Positions 37,790-48,030 of a stretch of DNA of 64,000 bases are shown here, piece after piece. The DNA is taken from positions 3,534,001-3,598,000 of the forward strand of contig NZ_CP041151.1 in NCBI RefSeq assembly GCF_006494715.1, in the 5' to 3' direction. This DNA comes from Shewanella sp. SNU WT4. GTDB lineage: Bacteria; Pseudomonadota; Gammaproteobacteria; Enterobacterales; Shewanellaceae. The notes under the pieces are model-generated. The model was not told the origin of the DNA and searched no databases. It saw only the letters and a list, made by a program, of their open reading frames with translations. How positions within the stretch are numbered: position 1 is the first letter of the stretch; each line of letters opens with the position of its first letter. The position numbers were made by a program, and so were the translations under genes.

Positions 37790-38857
37790 TTAGAAGTTGA
37801 TGCGTGGATCTAATTCGCCAGTTTGATAACGCTTATACATGGCTTGCAGCGACAATGGCTTGATTTTAGACGCCATACCCGCACAACCAAAGGCTTCATA
37901 GCGCTCAGTACAGATAGAATCCATAGCATCCATTGACGCCTTTAAGAATTTACGAGGATCAAATTCGGCTGGGTTTTCGGCTAAGAACTTACGCACTGCG
38001 CCAGTTGAAGCCAAACGTAAATCAGTATCAATGTTCACTTTACGCACGCCGTGCTTAATGCCTTCGACGATTTCTTCTAACGGCACGCCGTAAGTTTCTG
38101 GAATTTGACCACCGTATTGGTTGATGATCTTCAACCATTCTTGTGGCACTGACGATGAACCATGCATCACTAAGTGAGTGTTAGGAATGCGGGCATGAAT
38201 TTCTTTGATGCGATCGATGCGCAGTACGTCACCCGTAGGTTTACGGCTGAACTTGTACGCGCCATGGCTAGTACCAATGGCAATAGCTAAGGCATCAACG
38301 TGCGTGGCAGCAACAAACTTAGCGGCTTCATCTGGAGTCGTCAGCATTTGGTCATGGCTTAAAATGCCTTCGGCGCCAATGCCATCTTCTTCACCAGCCA
38401 TGCCAGTTTCTAAGCTACCTAAACAGCCAATTTCGCCTTCCACAGAAACGCCACAAGCGTGAGCAAAAGCTACGGTTCTGCGAGTCACGTCTACGTTATA
38501 TTCATAGCTTGCTGGAGTTTTGCCATCAGCCATTAAGGAGCCATCCATCATCACAGATGACATGCCTAATTGAATTGAACGCTGACATACATCTGGGTGA
38601 GTACCGTGATCTTGATGAATACAGACTGGGATATCTGGATATTGCTCTAACGCCGCCGCCATTAAATACTTAAGAAACTGTGGGCGAGCATATTTGCGAG
38701 CACCAGCAGACGCTTGAACAATCACAGGACTGTCAGTGGCTTCTGCGGCCTGCATAATGGCGCGCATTTGCTCTAAGTTATTAACATTGAATGCTGGCAC
38801 ACCATAGCTATGTTCAGCAGCATGATCCAGCAATTGACGTAGGGAAATAAGGGCCAT
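37790..38857 (-). CDS. fba: Fructose-bisphosphate aldolase, class II
   Basis: A zinc-dependent aldolase of glycolysis and gluconeogenesis, 355 residues. Metal-binding and catalytic motifs are seen: [12 protein letters not shown] (His and Asp ligands), [12 protein letters not shown], and GSSSVPQEW. Its overall form is that of the class II type B aldolases first described in Calvin-cycle operons, not the E. coli FbaA type. The frame opens at 38869, but the ATG at 38857 ([10 protein letters not shown]) follows a GGAG. It is the last gene of the run tkt-epd-pgk-fba. Confidence 0.95.
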   Translation of the reverse strand: MALISLRQLLDHAAEHSYGVPAFNVNNLEQMRAIMQAAEATDSPVIVQASAGARKYARPQFLKYLMAAALEQYPDIPVCIHQDHGTHPDVCQRSIQLGMSSVMMDGSLMADGKTPASYEYNVDVTRRTVAFAHACGVSVEGEIGCLGSLETGMAGEEDGIGAEGILSHDQMLTTPDEAAKFVAATHVDALAIAIGTSHGAYKFSRKPTGDVLRIDRIKEIHARIPNTHLVMHGSSSVPQEWLKIINQYGGQIPETYGVPLEEIVEGIKHGVRKVNIDTDLRLASTGAVRKFLAENPAEFDPRKFLKASMDAMDSICTERYEAFGCAGMASKIKPLSLQAMYKRYQTGELDPRINF

Positions 38858-38962
38858 TTTAAACTCCAATAATAGGGTGATGTTTCACCGAGGTCGCTAT
38901 TGATTGACTCGACATTGATTGTGCCGACTTACGCCGGCTCCTTAGTGGCAATAGAATTATTA

Positions 38963-40138
38963 TTATTTACCACGACTTAACAGCATAGCCACTGCTGGTA
39001 ACTCTTTACCTTCAAGAAACTCAAGGAAAGCGCCGCCGCCAGTAGAGATGTAAGACACTTTATCGGCAATGCCATACTTATCAACGGCTGCTAAGGTATC
39101 GCCGCCGCCAGCAATTGAGAAGGCATCTGAATCTGCAATCGCTTGGGCAATACGCTTAGTACCTTCGCCGAACTGATCAAACTCGAACACGCCCACAGGG
39201 CCGTTCCATACGATAGTGCCAGCGTTGGCAATAATGGCAGCTAAGGCTTCAGCGCTATCTGGGCCGATATCAAAAATCATATCAGTATCAGAGACTTCAG
39301 ATACATCTTTTAAGGTAGCGCTCGCCGTTGGGCTAAATTCACTCGCAACCACTACATCGGTAGGGACAGGAATGTCACCGCCGCGGCTTTGGGCATTAGC
39401 CAACAAACGCTTAGCTTCATCAAGCAGGTCAGCTTCATACAGGGATTTACCAACATTGTGGCCTGCCGCTGCAATAAAGGTGTTAGCAATACCGCCGCCA
39501 ACCACTAACTGGTCAACTATCTTAGATAAGCTTTCTAATACCGTCAGTTTGGTGGATACTTTTGAGCCGCCAACAATAGCAACTAATGGACGCTTAGGGT
39601 TATCCATAGCGCGACCTAAGGCATCAAGTTCACCAGCTAATAAAGGGCCAGCACAAGCAATCGGTGCATATAAACCAACACCATGGGTTGAGGCTTGGGC
39701 GCGATGAGCGGTGCCAAAAGCATCCATCACATAGATATCACACAGGCTTGCCAATTTGCGCGCTAAGGTTTCATCATCCTTCTTCTCGCCTTTGTTAAAG
39801 CGCACGTTTTCAAATACTACTAACTCACCGGCAGCAACTGTTACGCCATCAAGATAGTCACTGGCTAAACGCACTGGATAATCTAACGCTTGCGCTAAAT
39901 AATCGACCACTGGCTGCATTGAGAATTCAGCAGCAAACTCACCTTCGACTGGGCGGCCTAAGTGTGACATTACCATCACAGCAGCGCCCTGCTCTAAGGC
40001 TAATTTCAAGGTTGGCAAAGACGCACGAATACGGGCATCACTAGTCACTTTACCTGCGCTCACTGGCACATTGAGGTCTTGACGGATCAGTACGCGTTTA
40101 CCCGCAAGTGCTAAATCGGACATATTAATAATTGGCAT
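38963..40138 (-). CDS. pgk: Phosphoglycerate kinase
   Basis: Transfers the acyl phosphate of 1,3-bisphosphoglycerate to ADP. Its 391 residues contain the N-terminal substrate motif [17 protein letters not shown], the RAQAST helix, the nucleotide-side GGSKVSTKL and the C-terminal [13 protein letters not shown] and [14 protein letters not shown]. It lies 32 bases after epd and about 105 bases before fba. Confidence 0.97.
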   Translation of the reverse strand: MPIINMSDLALAGKRVLIRQDLNVPVSAGKVTSDARIRASLPTLKLALEQGAAVMVMSHLGRPVEGEFAAEFSMQPVVDYLAQALDYPVRLASDYLDGVTVAAGELVVFENVRFNKGEKKDDETLARKLASLCDIYVMDAFGTAHRAQASTHGVGLYAPIACAGPLLAGELDALGRAMDNPKRPLVAIVGGSKVSTKLTVLESLSKIVDQLVVGGGIANTFIAAAGHNVGKSLYEADLLDEAKRLLANAQSRGGDIPVPTDVVVASEFSPTASATLKDVSEVSDTDMIFDIGPDSAEALAAIIANAGTIVWNGPVGVFEFDQFGEGTKRIAQAIADSDAFSIAGGGDTLAAVDKYGIADKVSYISTGGGAFLEFLEGKELPAVAMLLSRGK

Positions 40139-40170
40139 GGGTTATTTCCTTATTTCGTAAATAGAATTCG

Positions 40171-41184
40171 TTATTGTTTGATTTGATGCCAGGCCAAGCT
40201 GGTATCTAGCATCCGCTGCGCAAAGCCCCATTCGTTATCGCACCACAATAATAATTTGACCAAGTGGCCGGCGCTGACACGGGTTTGGGTACCATCGACT
40301 ATGCAGGAGCGGGGATCATGATTGAAGTCACACGAGACCAAAGGCTCATTGGTGTAACCTAAAATCCCGGAAAACATGCCGAGCGCCGAGCGCTCAAGCA
40401 ATTGATTAACTGTGGCGATATCAACCTTACTCGCCAAAGTCACTGACAAATCAATGGCGGTGACATTAATCGTCGGCACGCGCACTGAAATGGCTTCAAA
40501 CTTATCTTTCATTTGCGGCAAAATGCGCTCAATACCGCGGGCAAGCTTAGTATCCACAGGGATAATAGATTGACTGGCAGCGCGGGTGCGGCGCAAATCG
40601 TCATGATAAGCATCGATAACAGGTTGGTCATTCATGGCTGAATGAATAGTAGTGATGGCGCCACTTTTAACGCCAAAATGCTCATCAAGCACTTTAATCA
40701 CGGGCACAATACAGTTAGTCGTGCAGGATGCATTAGAGACGATAGTGTGACTGGCTTGCAAGCTGTCATGGTTGACGCCATAGACTATGGTGGCATCCAC
40801 ATCAGCTGAAGAAGGGTTAGAAATTAATACTTTGCGGGCGCCTGCCTGCAAATGCGCTTCACAGGATTGCCTGTCGTTAAGGCTACCCGAGGCTTCAAGC
40901 ACTAAATCAATGGCTAGCGCTTGCCAAGGCAATAAGTGCGCCTGCGCTTCATGCAGTAATATAATGTTATCATCGCCAATACACATATGGTTTTGGTGAT
41001 ATTCCACCGGCAATGGAAAGCGACCATGAGTGGTGTCGTAACGGGTTAAATGCACCATAGCCTCAGGCGTCGCCAATTCGTTAATTGCGACTATCTGAAT
41101 ATGCTGGCGTTTTCCTGATTCGTATAAGGCTCTTAATAAAGAACGCCCTATTCGACCATAGCCGTTTATCGCAACTCTAATCAT
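40171..41184 (-). CDS. epd: D-erythrose-4-phosphate dehydrogenase
   Basis: A GAPDH-family enzyme that oxidises erythrose 4-phosphate to 4-phosphoerythronate for pyridoxal phosphate synthesis. The NAD motif [15 protein letters not shown] opens the chain; the catalytic cysteine is in [13 protein letters not shown]. The stretch [30 protein letters not shown] and the position next to pgk separate it from true GAPDH. The frame opens at 41223, but the ATG at 41184 gives the standard N-terminus. Confidence 0.93.
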   Translation of the reverse strand: MIRVAINGYGRIGRSLLRALYESGKRQHIQIVAINELATPEAMVHLTRYDTTHGRFPLPVEYHQNHMCIGDDNIILLHEAQAHLLPWQALAIDLVLEASGSLNDRQSCEAHLQAGARKVLISNPSSADVDATIVYGVNHDSLQASHTIVSNASCTTNCIVPVIKVLDEHFGVKSGAITTIHSAMNDQPVIDAYHDDLRRTRAASQSIIPVDTKLARGIERILPQMKDKFEAISVRVPTINVTAIDLSVTLASKVDIATVNQLLERSALGMFSGILGYTNEPLVSCDFNHDPRSCIVDGTQTRVSAGHLVKLLLWCDNEWGFAQRMLDTSLAWHQIKQ

Positions 41185-41223
41185 AGGCAGACACTTCCTC
41201 CATGGCGGACGCAGATATAGCAC

Positions 41224-41280
41224 AGCGGCCTACCCTAATCACTGGGTAAGCCGCTGTTATAGGTCGGCTTAATGCCGACC
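41224..41280 (-). terminator. Two hairpins between tkt and epd
   Basis: Reading on the minus strand, a perfect GGTCGGC/GCCGACC hairpin (41262-41280) comes first. A longer imperfect stem with arms AGCGGC-TTACCC (41224-41256) follows. Neither has a strong T-run; they could attenuate tkt readthrough into epd. Confidence 0.55.
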
Positions 41281-41321
41281 TTATCAGTAAGCACCATCAC
41301 ACTGGTACTCACTGAGTGTGA

Positions 41322-43316
41322 TTAATTCAGCAGTTCGTTGGCTGCGTTAACCACATTTTCTGTGGTAAAGCCGAACATTTTGAATAATTCACCCGCTGGT
41401 GCTGACTCGCCAAAGCTAGTCATACCAATAATGCGGCCATTTAAGCCCACATACTTGTACCAGAAATCAGCAATACCAGCTTCAATGGCAACGCGTGCTG
41501 TCACTGAGCTTGGCAGTACCGCTTCGCGGTAAGCTTTATCTTGCTTATCAAACATATCGGTAGCTGGCATAGACACAACGCGTACTGCGCGGCCATTGGC
41601 AGTTAACTGCTCGTAAGCTGACATAGCTAATTCCACTTCAGAACCTGTGGCAATCAAGATCAGCTCAGGTGTGCCAGCGCAATCTTTAAGGATGTAACCA
41701 CCTTTGGCGATATTGGCTAACTGCTGCGCATCACGAGTTTGCTGCGCTAAATTCTGGCGCGAGAAAATCAGTGAAGTTGGGCCATCTTTACGCTCGATAG
41801 CAAACTTCCAAGCCACGGCTGATTCAACCTGATCACATGGGCGCCAAGTGCTCATGTTTGGCGTCAAACGCAGTGAAGCAATTTGCTCAACCGGCTGATG
41901 GGTAGGACCATCTTCACCCAGACCAATAGAGTCATGGGTATAGACCTGAATATTTTGAATCTTCATCAGGGCTGCCATACGCATAGCATTGCGGGCATAT
42001 TCCATAAACATCAAGAAAGTCGCGCCATACGGTACAAAGCCGCCATGCAGAGCGATACCGTTGATGATGGCGGTCATACCAAATTCACGCACACCATAAT
42101 GGATATAGTTGCCAGACGCATCATCATGAGTCAGCGCTTTTGAGCCAGACCACATAGTCAGGTTAGATGGCGCTAAGTCAGCGCTGCCGCCCATAAATTC
42201 TGGTAACAACTTACCATAATGCTCTAACGCATTTTGTGATGCTTTACGTGACGCTATGCTAGCTGGATTGGCTTGCAGCTCAGCAATATAAGCATCGGCT
42301 TTCTCAGCAAAGTCAGCGGGCAGTTCACCGTTTACGCGGCGTAAATACTCAGCAGCTAACTCAGGATGCGCTGCGCTATAGGCCGCAAACTTCTCATCCC
42401 ACGCCGCTTCTTTGGCAGCGCCTGCTGATTTTGCATCCCAAGACGCATAAATTTCTGCAGGGATTTCAAATGGACCATGAGTCCAACCTAGGAATTCACG
42501 AGTCGCTGCAATTTCAGCAGCACCTAATGGTGCGCCGTGGCAGTCATGAGAACCTGACTTATTTGGTGAGCCGTAACCAATAATGGTTTTGCAGCAAATT
42601 AAGCTTGGGCGTGGGTCAGCTTTAGCGGCAACGATGGCAGCATTGATAGCAGCGCTATCGTGACCGTCAACACCAGCGACTACATGCCAGCCGTATGCTT
42701 CAAAGCGCTTAGGGGTATCATCACTAAACCAGCCTTCAACATGACCGTCGATAGAAATACCGTTGTCATCCCAAAACGCGACTAACTTGCCTAAGCCTAA
42801 GGTGCCAGCTAATGAACAGGCTTCGTGAGAAATACCTTCCATTAAACAACCGTCACCCAAGAAAGTATAAGTATGGTGATCTACAATCTCGTGGCCATCA
42901 CGGTTGAACTGGGCAGCTAATGCACGCTCAGCCAGCGCCATACCTACAGCGTTAGTGATACCTTGACCTAATGGACCAGTAGTTGTTTCAATCCCTGGCG
43001 CATAACCATATTCAGGATGACCTGGAGTACGTGAATGCAATTGGCGGAATTGTTTTAAATCTTCGATGGTTAAGTCATAACCACTGAGGTGAAGCAGCGA
43101 GTAATGCAGCATAGAACCATGACCGTTTGACAATACAAAACGATCGCGATCAGCCCAGGTAGGATTGTGTGGGTTATGGTTTAAATGGTCGCGCCATAAA
43201 ACTTCGGCGATATCTGCCATGCCCATAGGTGCACCAGGATGCCCTGAGTTTGCTTTTTGAACTGCGTCCATACTTAACGCACGGATAGCGTTGGCGAGTA
43301 CTTTACGGGAAGACAT
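41322..43316 (-). CDS. tkt: Transketolase
   Basis: A thiamine-diphosphate enzyme of the pentose phosphate pathway, 664 residues. The ThDP motif begins [13 protein letters not shown] near residue 154; the N-terminal [18 protein letters not shown] and the pyrimidine-domain stretch [19 protein letters not shown] are typical. It is the first gene of the tkt-epd-pgk-fba group, divergent from metK. The nearest E. coli homologue by context is tktA. Confidence 0.97.
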   Translation of the reverse strand: MSSRKVLANAIRALSMDAVQKANSGHPGAPMGMADIAEVLWRDHLNHNPHNPTWADRDRFVLSNGHGSMLHYSLLHLSGYDLTIEDLKQFRQLHSRTPGHPEYGYAPGIETTTGPLGQGITNAVGMALAERALAAQFNRDGHEIVDHHTYTFLGDGCLMEGISHEACSLAGTLGLGKLVAFWDDNGISIDGHVEGWFSDDTPKRFEAYGWHVVAGVDGHDSAAINAAIVAAKADPRPSLICCKTIIGYGSPNKSGSHDCHGAPLGAAEIAATREFLGWTHGPFEIPAEIYASWDAKSAGAAKEAAWDEKFAAYSAAHPELAAEYLRRVNGELPADFAEKADAYIAELQANPASIASRKASQNALEHYGKLLPEFMGGSADLAPSNLTMWSGSKALTHDDASGNYIHYGVREFGMTAIINGIALHGGFVPYGATFLMFMEYARNAMRMAALMKIQNIQVYTHDSIGLGEDGPTHQPVEQIASLRLTPNMSTWRPCDQVESAVAWKFAIERKDGPTSLIFSRQNLAQQTRDAQQLANIAKGGYILKDCAGTPELILIATGSEVELAMSAYEQLTANGRAVRVVSMPATDMFDKQDKAYREAVLPSSVTARVAIEAGIADFWYKYVGLNGRIIGMTSFGESAPAGELFKMFGFTTENVVNAANELLN

Positions 43317-43515
43317 GCTCTCTCCTGCTTATTATTGAGACTTGCGTGCAACAACCAATGATGGAGCCACATTTTCCCTTACATACGAGGTTGAAGCAAA
43401 TGAAAATGTCGCATTTTCACGCATCAGTTTGGGGCTATTTTTAGGGTGAAAAAACTCAACTAGCTCACAAAGTACATGAATTTTTGCTCACTGAGGGTGA
43501 TCATAGGGCAAATTT

Positions 43516-43552
43516 CATCTAGAATAGCCGTCTAGATGTAGATGCTTCTACA
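43516..43552. promoter_or_regulatory. MetJ-like operator upstream of metK
   Basis: Consecutive octamers AGCCGTCT, AGATGTAG and ATGCTTCT resemble the MetJ met-box AGACGTCT (7, 5 and 5 of 8 matches). Two inverted repeats overlap them: CATCTAGA...TCTAGATG and TGTAGA-TGCT-TCTACA. The block ends 32 bases before the metK ATG. MetJ control of metK is known in enterobacteria; here it is inferred. Confidence 0.45.
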
Positions 43553-43583
43553 TAATTAACTTATTTAACGAGATTTTGTGAAT

Positions 43584-44735
43584 ATGGCAAATCACCTGTT
43601 TACTTCTGAGTCAGTATCAGAAGGTCATCCCGATAAAATCGCCGATCAGATCTCTGATGCGGTATTAGATGCAATCCTAGAGCAAGATCCTAAGGCACGG
43701 GTTGCCTGTGAAACTTATGTCAAAACTGGCATGGTTCTGGTCGGTGGTGAAGTAACCACTTCTGCGTGGGTTGATATTGAAGAACTGACTCGTAAAACAG
43801 TTCGTGAAATTGGTTATACCAACTCAGACATGGGCTTTGATGCCGATTCATGTGCAATTCTGAATGCTATCGGTAAGCAATCACCTGATATTAACCAAGG
43901 TGTTGATAGAGCCGATCCTAAAGAGCAAGGCGCTGGTGACCAAGGCTTGATGTTTGGTTACGCCAACAATGAAACTGACGTGCTGATGCCAGCACCTATC
44001 ACTTACGCTCACGCACTGGTTAAGCGCCAGTCTGAAGTGCGTAAGAGTGGTCTGTTACCTTGGTTGCGTCCAGATGCTAAGAGCCAAGTAACTTTCGCTT
44101 ATGATGACAACAAGATTGTAGGCATTGATGCCATCGTGTTGTCGACTCAACATTGCGACAGCGTTAGCCAGAAAGATTTAATCGAAGGCGTGATGGAAAC
44201 TATCATCAAGCCAGTACTGCCTGAGCAGTGGTTAAATGCCAATACTAAGTACTTCATTAACCCAACTGGTCGCTTTGTGATTGGTGGCCCTATGGGTGAT
44301 TGTGGTTTGACTGGCCGTAAAATCATCGTAGATACCTACGGCGGTATGGCTCGTCACGGTGGTGGTGCTTTCTCTGGTAAAGATCCATCAAAAGTAGACC
44401 GTAGCGCGGCTTATGCAGCTCGTTATGTTGCTAAGAATATCGTGGCAGCAGGCTTAGCCGATCGCTGTGAAATTCAAGTGTCTTACGCGATTGGTGTGGC
44501 TGAGCCGACCTCTATCAGCGTGGAAACTTTCGGTACTGGCAAGCTGTCTGAAGACAAGCTGATCCAACTGGTACGTCAGCACTTCGACCTGCGCCCATAC
44601 GGCTTAACTGAAATGTTAGATTTGGCTCGTCCTATCTATCAAGCGACTGCCGCTTACGGCCACTTTGGTCGTGAAGAGTTCCCATGGGAGCGTACTGACA
44701 AGGCTGATGATCTGCGCACTGACGCCGGTTTATAA
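43584..44735 (+). CDS. metK: S-adenosylmethionine synthase
   Basis: Makes SAM from methionine and ATP. At 383 residues it carries [23 protein letters not shown] at the start, the methionine-binding [12 protein letters not shown], and the P-loop-like [19 protein letters not shown]. The frame begins with a GTG at 43578; the ATG at 43584 (MANHLF) matches the usual N-terminus. It is divergent from tkt, single-gene, with a bidirectional terminator after it. Confidence 0.97.
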   Translation: MANHLFTSESVSEGHPDKIADQISDAVLDAILEQDPKARVACETYVKTGMVLVGGEVTTSAWVDIEELTRKTVREIGYTNSDMGFDADSCAILNAIGKQSPDINQGVDRADPKEQGAGDQGLMFGYANNETDVLMPAPITYAHALVKRQSEVRKSGLLPWLRPDAKSQVTFAYDDNKIVGIDAIVLSTQHCDSVSQKDLIEGVMETIIKPVLPEQWLNANTKYFINPTGRFVIGGPMGDCGLTGRKIIVDTYGGMARHGGGAFSGKDPSKVDRSAAYAARYVAKNIVAAGLADRCEIQVSYAIGVAEPTSISVETFGTGKLSEDKLIQLVRQHFDLRPYGLTEMLDLARPIYQATAAYGHFGREEFPWERTDKADDLRTDAGL

Positions 44736-44750
44736 GTTTGTTGTTAGTCA

Positions 44751-44777
44751 AAAAGCGAACCTAGGTTCGCTTTTTTT
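44751..44777. terminator. Bidirectional terminator between metK and the 107-residue gene
   Basis: A 12-base stem (AAAAAGCGAACC and its complement) with a two-base loop and T-runs on both strands. The core is identical to that of the terminator after gcvP. Confidence 0.88.
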
Positions 44778-44802
44778 GTGCCTAAAAAACGCTGAGCTAA
44801 CG

Positions 44803-45126
44803 TTAGATATGATCAAAATGATTGTATTGCATCATTAGCATAGGCAAGTGGCTTAAGGGTAAGGCGGCCATAGTCACAGCCGTTAATGTCGTAAGCTCTG
44901 GCATAGACTCATTTTCAAGCGCCGTTAAATTCGATTGCAAACTGCGCTCATCACCGCAATCAAAGCAGCCATCATCAGACTCAATTACAAGCCGAGTAGT
45001 TTGTCCTTGTACTTGGCGCCATACCTTAACGGTTAAACCTTCGCTGGACCACAGCGACAATAAACACTGAGCCAAATGCTGACTTGATAGCACTAACTTG
45101 GAGGCGATAAATTGCTCGGATGTCAT
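44803..45126 (-). CDS. Small conserved-looking protein of unknown function
   Basis: A 107-residue protein, second of two minus-strand genes, starting 10 bases after the acetyltransferase stop. It has a helical N-terminus and a middle part with two closely spaced cysteines (DGCFDCGDE). I do not recognise a family. Gene spacing and a plausible start support it as real. Confidence 0.55.
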   Translation of the reverse strand: MTSEQFIASKLVLSSQHLAQCLLSLWSSEGLTVKVWRQVQGQTTRLVIESDDGCFDCGDERSLQSNLTALENESMPELTTLTAVTMAALPLSHLPMLMMQYNHFDHI

Positions 45127-45136
45127 CTATGCCTCA

Positions 45137-45649
45137 TTAAATATCACGGTTGAGCAAATAATAATCTTGCCCTTGGCTTGAGAAGTAACTTGCGACTGTC
45201 ATCATGCCCTCGCGGCTATGGGCCTGAAACGATGCCTCATTATCTTCTGCCACTATGGCCTGGATCGAGCGGTATTGTTGTTCTAAATGCGTTAAGGCGA
45301 AAGCAAACAACTGCCCGCATAAGCCATGGCCACGCTCAGAAGGACTGACCCATACAGGCCCCCAATGACACCAAGGCGCCGCTTTTTGTTGTTGCTTAAC
45401 CAGATCAAAGCCTTTTTTATACAAAGGCATAGACACCATAGTTTGCCAATCAGCGGCTATGCCATAAGCAATCGTTTTGGATTCTTCAGTGGCGAATACC
45501 ACCAGATGTTTTTCCAGCAGAAGACTCAGCAGTTGCCGAGGTAAGGCCTCACTTTGCCAATGGCCGCGACTTTCTTGCCGAGCGTGACAGGACTCAAGCT
45601 GACACAAGATATCGAGATCACTTAAGTTCGCAATTCGTAGCTGATACAT
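45137..45649 (-). CDS. GNAT-family N-acetyltransferase
   Basis: A 170-residue acetyltransferase fold. The acetyl-CoA-binding motif A region reads PVWVSPSERGHGLCGQLFAFALTHL (residues about 97-121), and the N-terminus YQLRIANLSDLDILCQLE is typical. Substrate unknown. It probably shares an operon with the small downstream gene and is divergent from the interrupted GGDEF-like gene. Confidence 0.8.
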   Translation of the reverse strand: MYQLRIANLSDLDILCQLESCHARQESRGHWQSEALPRQLLSLLLEKHLVVFATEESKTIAYGIAADWQTMVSMPLYKKGFDLVKQQQKAAPWCHWGPVWVSPSERGHGLCGQLFAFALTHLEQQYRSIQAIVAEDNEASFQAHSREGMMTVASYFSSQGQDYYLLNRDI

Positions 45650-45783
45650 AAGGCACTCCTCTTTAAAAAGGCATTATACGCCTGATAGCACTTGCTATTA
45701 ATATCAAAATCTGGATTTTTAATTTACAAATTTCAGCATCTGCCCCACACTGATTAAATAACAGCCATGCAAGGACGCAACAG

Positions 45784-46483
45784 ATGTTAACCAGCGAGTT
45801 CGACCCGTCACAAAGTATTTTAGAAAATGAACATAATACGATTAACCTCGTTCGTTGGTTTCAACAATGTGAATTGCTAAACGACTATTATAAATCATCT
45901 AAAATCATAATTTTACAGAGAACCAATGCAGGTTATGAGGTTATTACTTGCGCAGGCGATCATCTATTGCATCCAGGCCTAGTGATAGAATTAGCCAATC
46001 CTCTTATCGAGCAATTTCTAAAAGCGCCATGGCAAGGCTTACAAATCAAACTGTCAGAAACGCAGCTATCCCTGCCTGAGCAAGTTGGCCAACTGGAATA
46101 TATTATTTCGCGGCCAATCCGCTGGCCTGACAGTAGTGACTTTGGTTGCTTAATTGTCTTATCTGAAAGTGACCCATTAACTGCTCATGCCTCATTGGCT
46201 ATGCTGGAACCAGTTCAAGTCTTACTGCAACAAGACTTAGCCTTAATGTGTCAAAATCAGCGCATAAGCTCACTCTCTATGCGTGACCGCCTGACAGGCA
46301 TGCTCAATCAATATGGCTTCTTAATGATGGCACCAAGGCAATTAGCCTTAGGTCGCCGTTTTGGATCTCATGCGGGTATTTTATTTTTTGAATTAATGAA
46401 TAACTCCAGTTATGGCGAAATCACAGAGAAAGATCAGCAAGTGTTAGGCCGCGTGATCCAAGATACGATTCGCACCGCAGATA
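45784..46483 (+). pseudogene. Interrupted GAF-like/GGDEF-like signalling gene, 5' part
   Basis: The first 233 codons of a signalling protein cut by an IS50-like element. An N-terminal sensor of about 165 residues (GAF-like by its strand pattern) leads into the start of a GGDEF domain: DRLTGMLNQYGF, then ILFFELMNNSSYGEITEKDQQVLGRVIQDTIRTAD. The frame now runs a few codons into the element and stops at a TGA (46492). The rest of the gene continues at 48031. Joining the two at one copy of the 9-bp duplication gives a single frame of 318 residues. Confidence 0.88.
46475..46483 (+). repeat. Left target-site duplication
   Basis: CCGCAGATA, repeated exactly at 48022-48030 on the other side of the insertion sequence. 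Nine bases is the length made by IS50/Tn5 transposase. Confidence 0.95.
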
Positions 46484-46502
46484 CTGTCTCTTGATCAGAT
46501 CT
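46484..46502 (+). repeat. Left terminal inverted repeat (inside-end type)
   Basis: The 19-bp end sequence contains two GATC sites (46493 and 46498). In IS50, Dam methylation of the corresponding sites blocks use of the inside end. It abuts the transposase stop codon. Confidence 0.93.
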
Positions 46503-47929
46503 CATAGCGTTTCTCCGGCTTCAAATAGGGCTTTGGCTAAGCGATACCCCTTTACCTGAGCCTGAAGATCATCCCATCCCTCCCAAATCGTGGACCAGCT
46601 GGCCATTCCCGTGCGCTTGCTATCATTAAAGCCTCCTAGTTTGGCCAAGGATTGATAAGCCCACTTCATATTTGGGGCTTCTTTGCCTTTATGTCCCCTT
46701 GGCTTGTAGAGCTGCATCAGTACTCGCCATTCATCATTCTCTAAGACATTGCTGCAGCTTTGATTTTCCATGCTTTGCGCTGCTTCGATTTGCCCTCTTT
46801 TTCTCAGATAAATTGGCAGGCTCATCACTTCCCGAAGTTGCAGTAGCCGCACACCAATAAAGCAAAGTATCGAGGCCGCTCGCTCAAGGTTGTCTGGCGA
46901 TGTCATGCGTAACCTTTCAACCCCCGCGCCGGTTTTCCACGCCTTATGAAAGTCCTCAATGCGCCATCTAGTGGTATAAATATCAATCACATGAAGTTGC
47001 TGCGCCAACGTGTCAATCGGCTCACTGGTCAGTAGCATCCAAGATAGTCCATCTTCACCTTGGGGAGGATTGAGCTCTTGTGCGTACACCACATTAATCG
47101 CATGCTGCTGACGATTATGTTTGATGTTAACCGCACTGGCTTTGAGGGTGAGTTTGGCTGTTCGCGAGGGACGATTCTTGCTTTTCCCACTGGCTTCCTT
47201 TATGCCTTTTTGTGGGATGGCGATGGTGTATCCGCCGGTAACGGGATGACTATCCATGTGCTCAAACAGCTTAGCCTCGTATTCTACTAGGTTTCTTGCA
47301 TGTTTTGCCCGCACCACAAACCGTTCACTATGTGATTGTTTATCCGATAAATAATGCATGATATCCGCTTCTCTATCACACACTGAGATCACTCGCGACA
47401 TGTGAGCCTGCAAGCGTTGCCGCGTAAAATAGGATGCATCGGCCCATTTACCGCTCTCTTTTTCATCGGCCTCGTTGGGATTATCAGGTCGACACCACCA
47501 ATCTTGGTGGATCAAGCCCAAGGTCCGAGAAGTATGGCTATCCAGTAGCAAGACAGAATGAACCCACCAACCACGAGACTTATCGGTAGGTTTGCCTAAT
47601 TTCCCTAATTCAGACGCCACACTGTGCTTATAACTCAGGGCTGTCGTGTCTTCGAGAGCAAGTATTTCATTTATATTTTCAATCGCTTGGGCGGTGCGAG
47701 CAAAACCGGCGGCTCTGATCATAGATGGGCTAACATTATCATTGCGGATCAATCGATAGGCTCCTTCGAGTTTGGCATCTTCACCATTACAAGATCTGGC
47801 AACCGATTTACCGCTGCCAACCGCCATGTGTTCAGCGACGACGGTTAACCTTGCCGCTCGTCGTTTATCACCTAGCTCAGCATGATGAAAGTGATCATAT
47901 GCCCATTTGTTCGGGTTAAAAATTGACAT
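46502..47929 (-). CDS. IS50/Tn5-type transposase
   Basis: A 475-residue DDE transposase closely related to Tn5 Tnp (476 residues). The catalytic triad is Asp94 (ALEDTTALSY), Asp185 (VCDREADI) and Glu325 in the IS4-family YREK signature (Tyr318, Arg321, Glu325, Lys332: IYTTRWRIEDFHKAWKTG). The motifs DKSRGWWVHSVLLL and GGFNDSKRTGMASW are shared with Tn5. All catalytic residues are present, so it is probably active. The Tn5 Met56 start of the inhibitor protein is replaced by Lys53. Start at ATG 47929; the ribosome-binding site is weak. Confidence 0.95.
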   Translation of the reverse strand: MSIFNPNKWAYDHFHHAELGDKRRAARLTVVAEHMAVGSGKSVARSCNGEDAKLEGAYRLIRNDNVSPSMIRAAGFARTAQAIENINEILALEDTTALSYKHSVASELGKLGKPTDKSRGWWVHSVLLLDSHTSRTLGLIHQDWWCRPDNPNEADEKESGKWADASYFTRQRLQAHMSRVISVCDREADIMHYLSDKQSHSERFVVRAKHARNLVEYEAKLFEHMDSHPVTGGYTIAIPQKGIKEASGKSKNRPSRTAKLTLKASAVNIKHNRQQHAINVVYAQELNPPQGEDGLSWMLLTSEPIDTLAQQLHVIDIYTTRWRIEDFHKAWKTGAGVERLRMTSPDNLERAASILCFIGVRLLQLREVMSLPIYLRKRGQIEAAQSMENQSCSNVLENDEWRVLMQLYKPRGHKGKEAPNMKWAYQSLAKLGGFNDSKRTGMASWSTIWEGWDDLQAQVKGYRLAKALFEAGETL

Positions 47930-47950
47930 TAAAAATGATGAAGTGAGTGA

Positions 47951-47979
47951 ATTTGCATGATCTGATCATCGCCAGTCAA
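47951..47979 (-). promoter_or_regulatory. Putative Dam-sensitive transposase promoter
   Basis: On the minus strand a TTGACT (47974-47979) is followed by two GATC sites (47964 and 47959) and a weak -10-like GCAAAT at 17-base spacing. In IS50, GATC sites in the transposase promoter make expression sensitive to Dam methylation; the same logic is likely here. Confidence 0.5.
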
Positions 47980-48002
47980 GAAAGTTCCATTTTTTGCTAA
48001 TA

Positions 48003-48021
48003 ATTTGTGTAGAAGAGACAG
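48003..48021 (-). repeat. Right terminal inverted repeat (outside-end type)
   Basis: Inverted copy of the end sequence, sharing CTGTCTCTT with the left end and TACACAA with the IS50 outside end. It has no GATC. Confidence 0.93.
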
Positions 48022-48030
48022 CCGCAGATA
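48022..48030 (+). repeat. Right target-site duplication
   Basis: CCGCAGATA, the second perfect copy of the 9-bp duplication at 46475-46483. Confidence 0.95.

Larger units (their letters stand above)
46484..48021 (-). mobile_element. IS50-like insertion sequence (IS4 family)
   Basis: A complete 1538-bp element with one transposase gene, terminal inverted repeats and a 9-bp duplication. The left end, CTGTCTCTTGATCAGATCT, is identical to the 19-bp inside end of IS50 as I recall it. The right end, read inward as CTGTCTCTTCTACACAAAT, matches the IS50 outside end at 16 of 19 positions. IS50 itself is about 1534 bp. No resistance or passenger gene is carried and there is no second copy nearby. Confidence 0.95.

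Noticed and set aside
39216..39707. Plus-strand 163-codon frame inside pgk
   Set aside because: Antisense shadow; pgk is complete and conserved over this stretch.
46484..48021. Composite transposon (Tn5-like) with passenger genes
   Set aside because: Only one IS copy with its own flanking duplication is present, and no resistance gene lies next to it.
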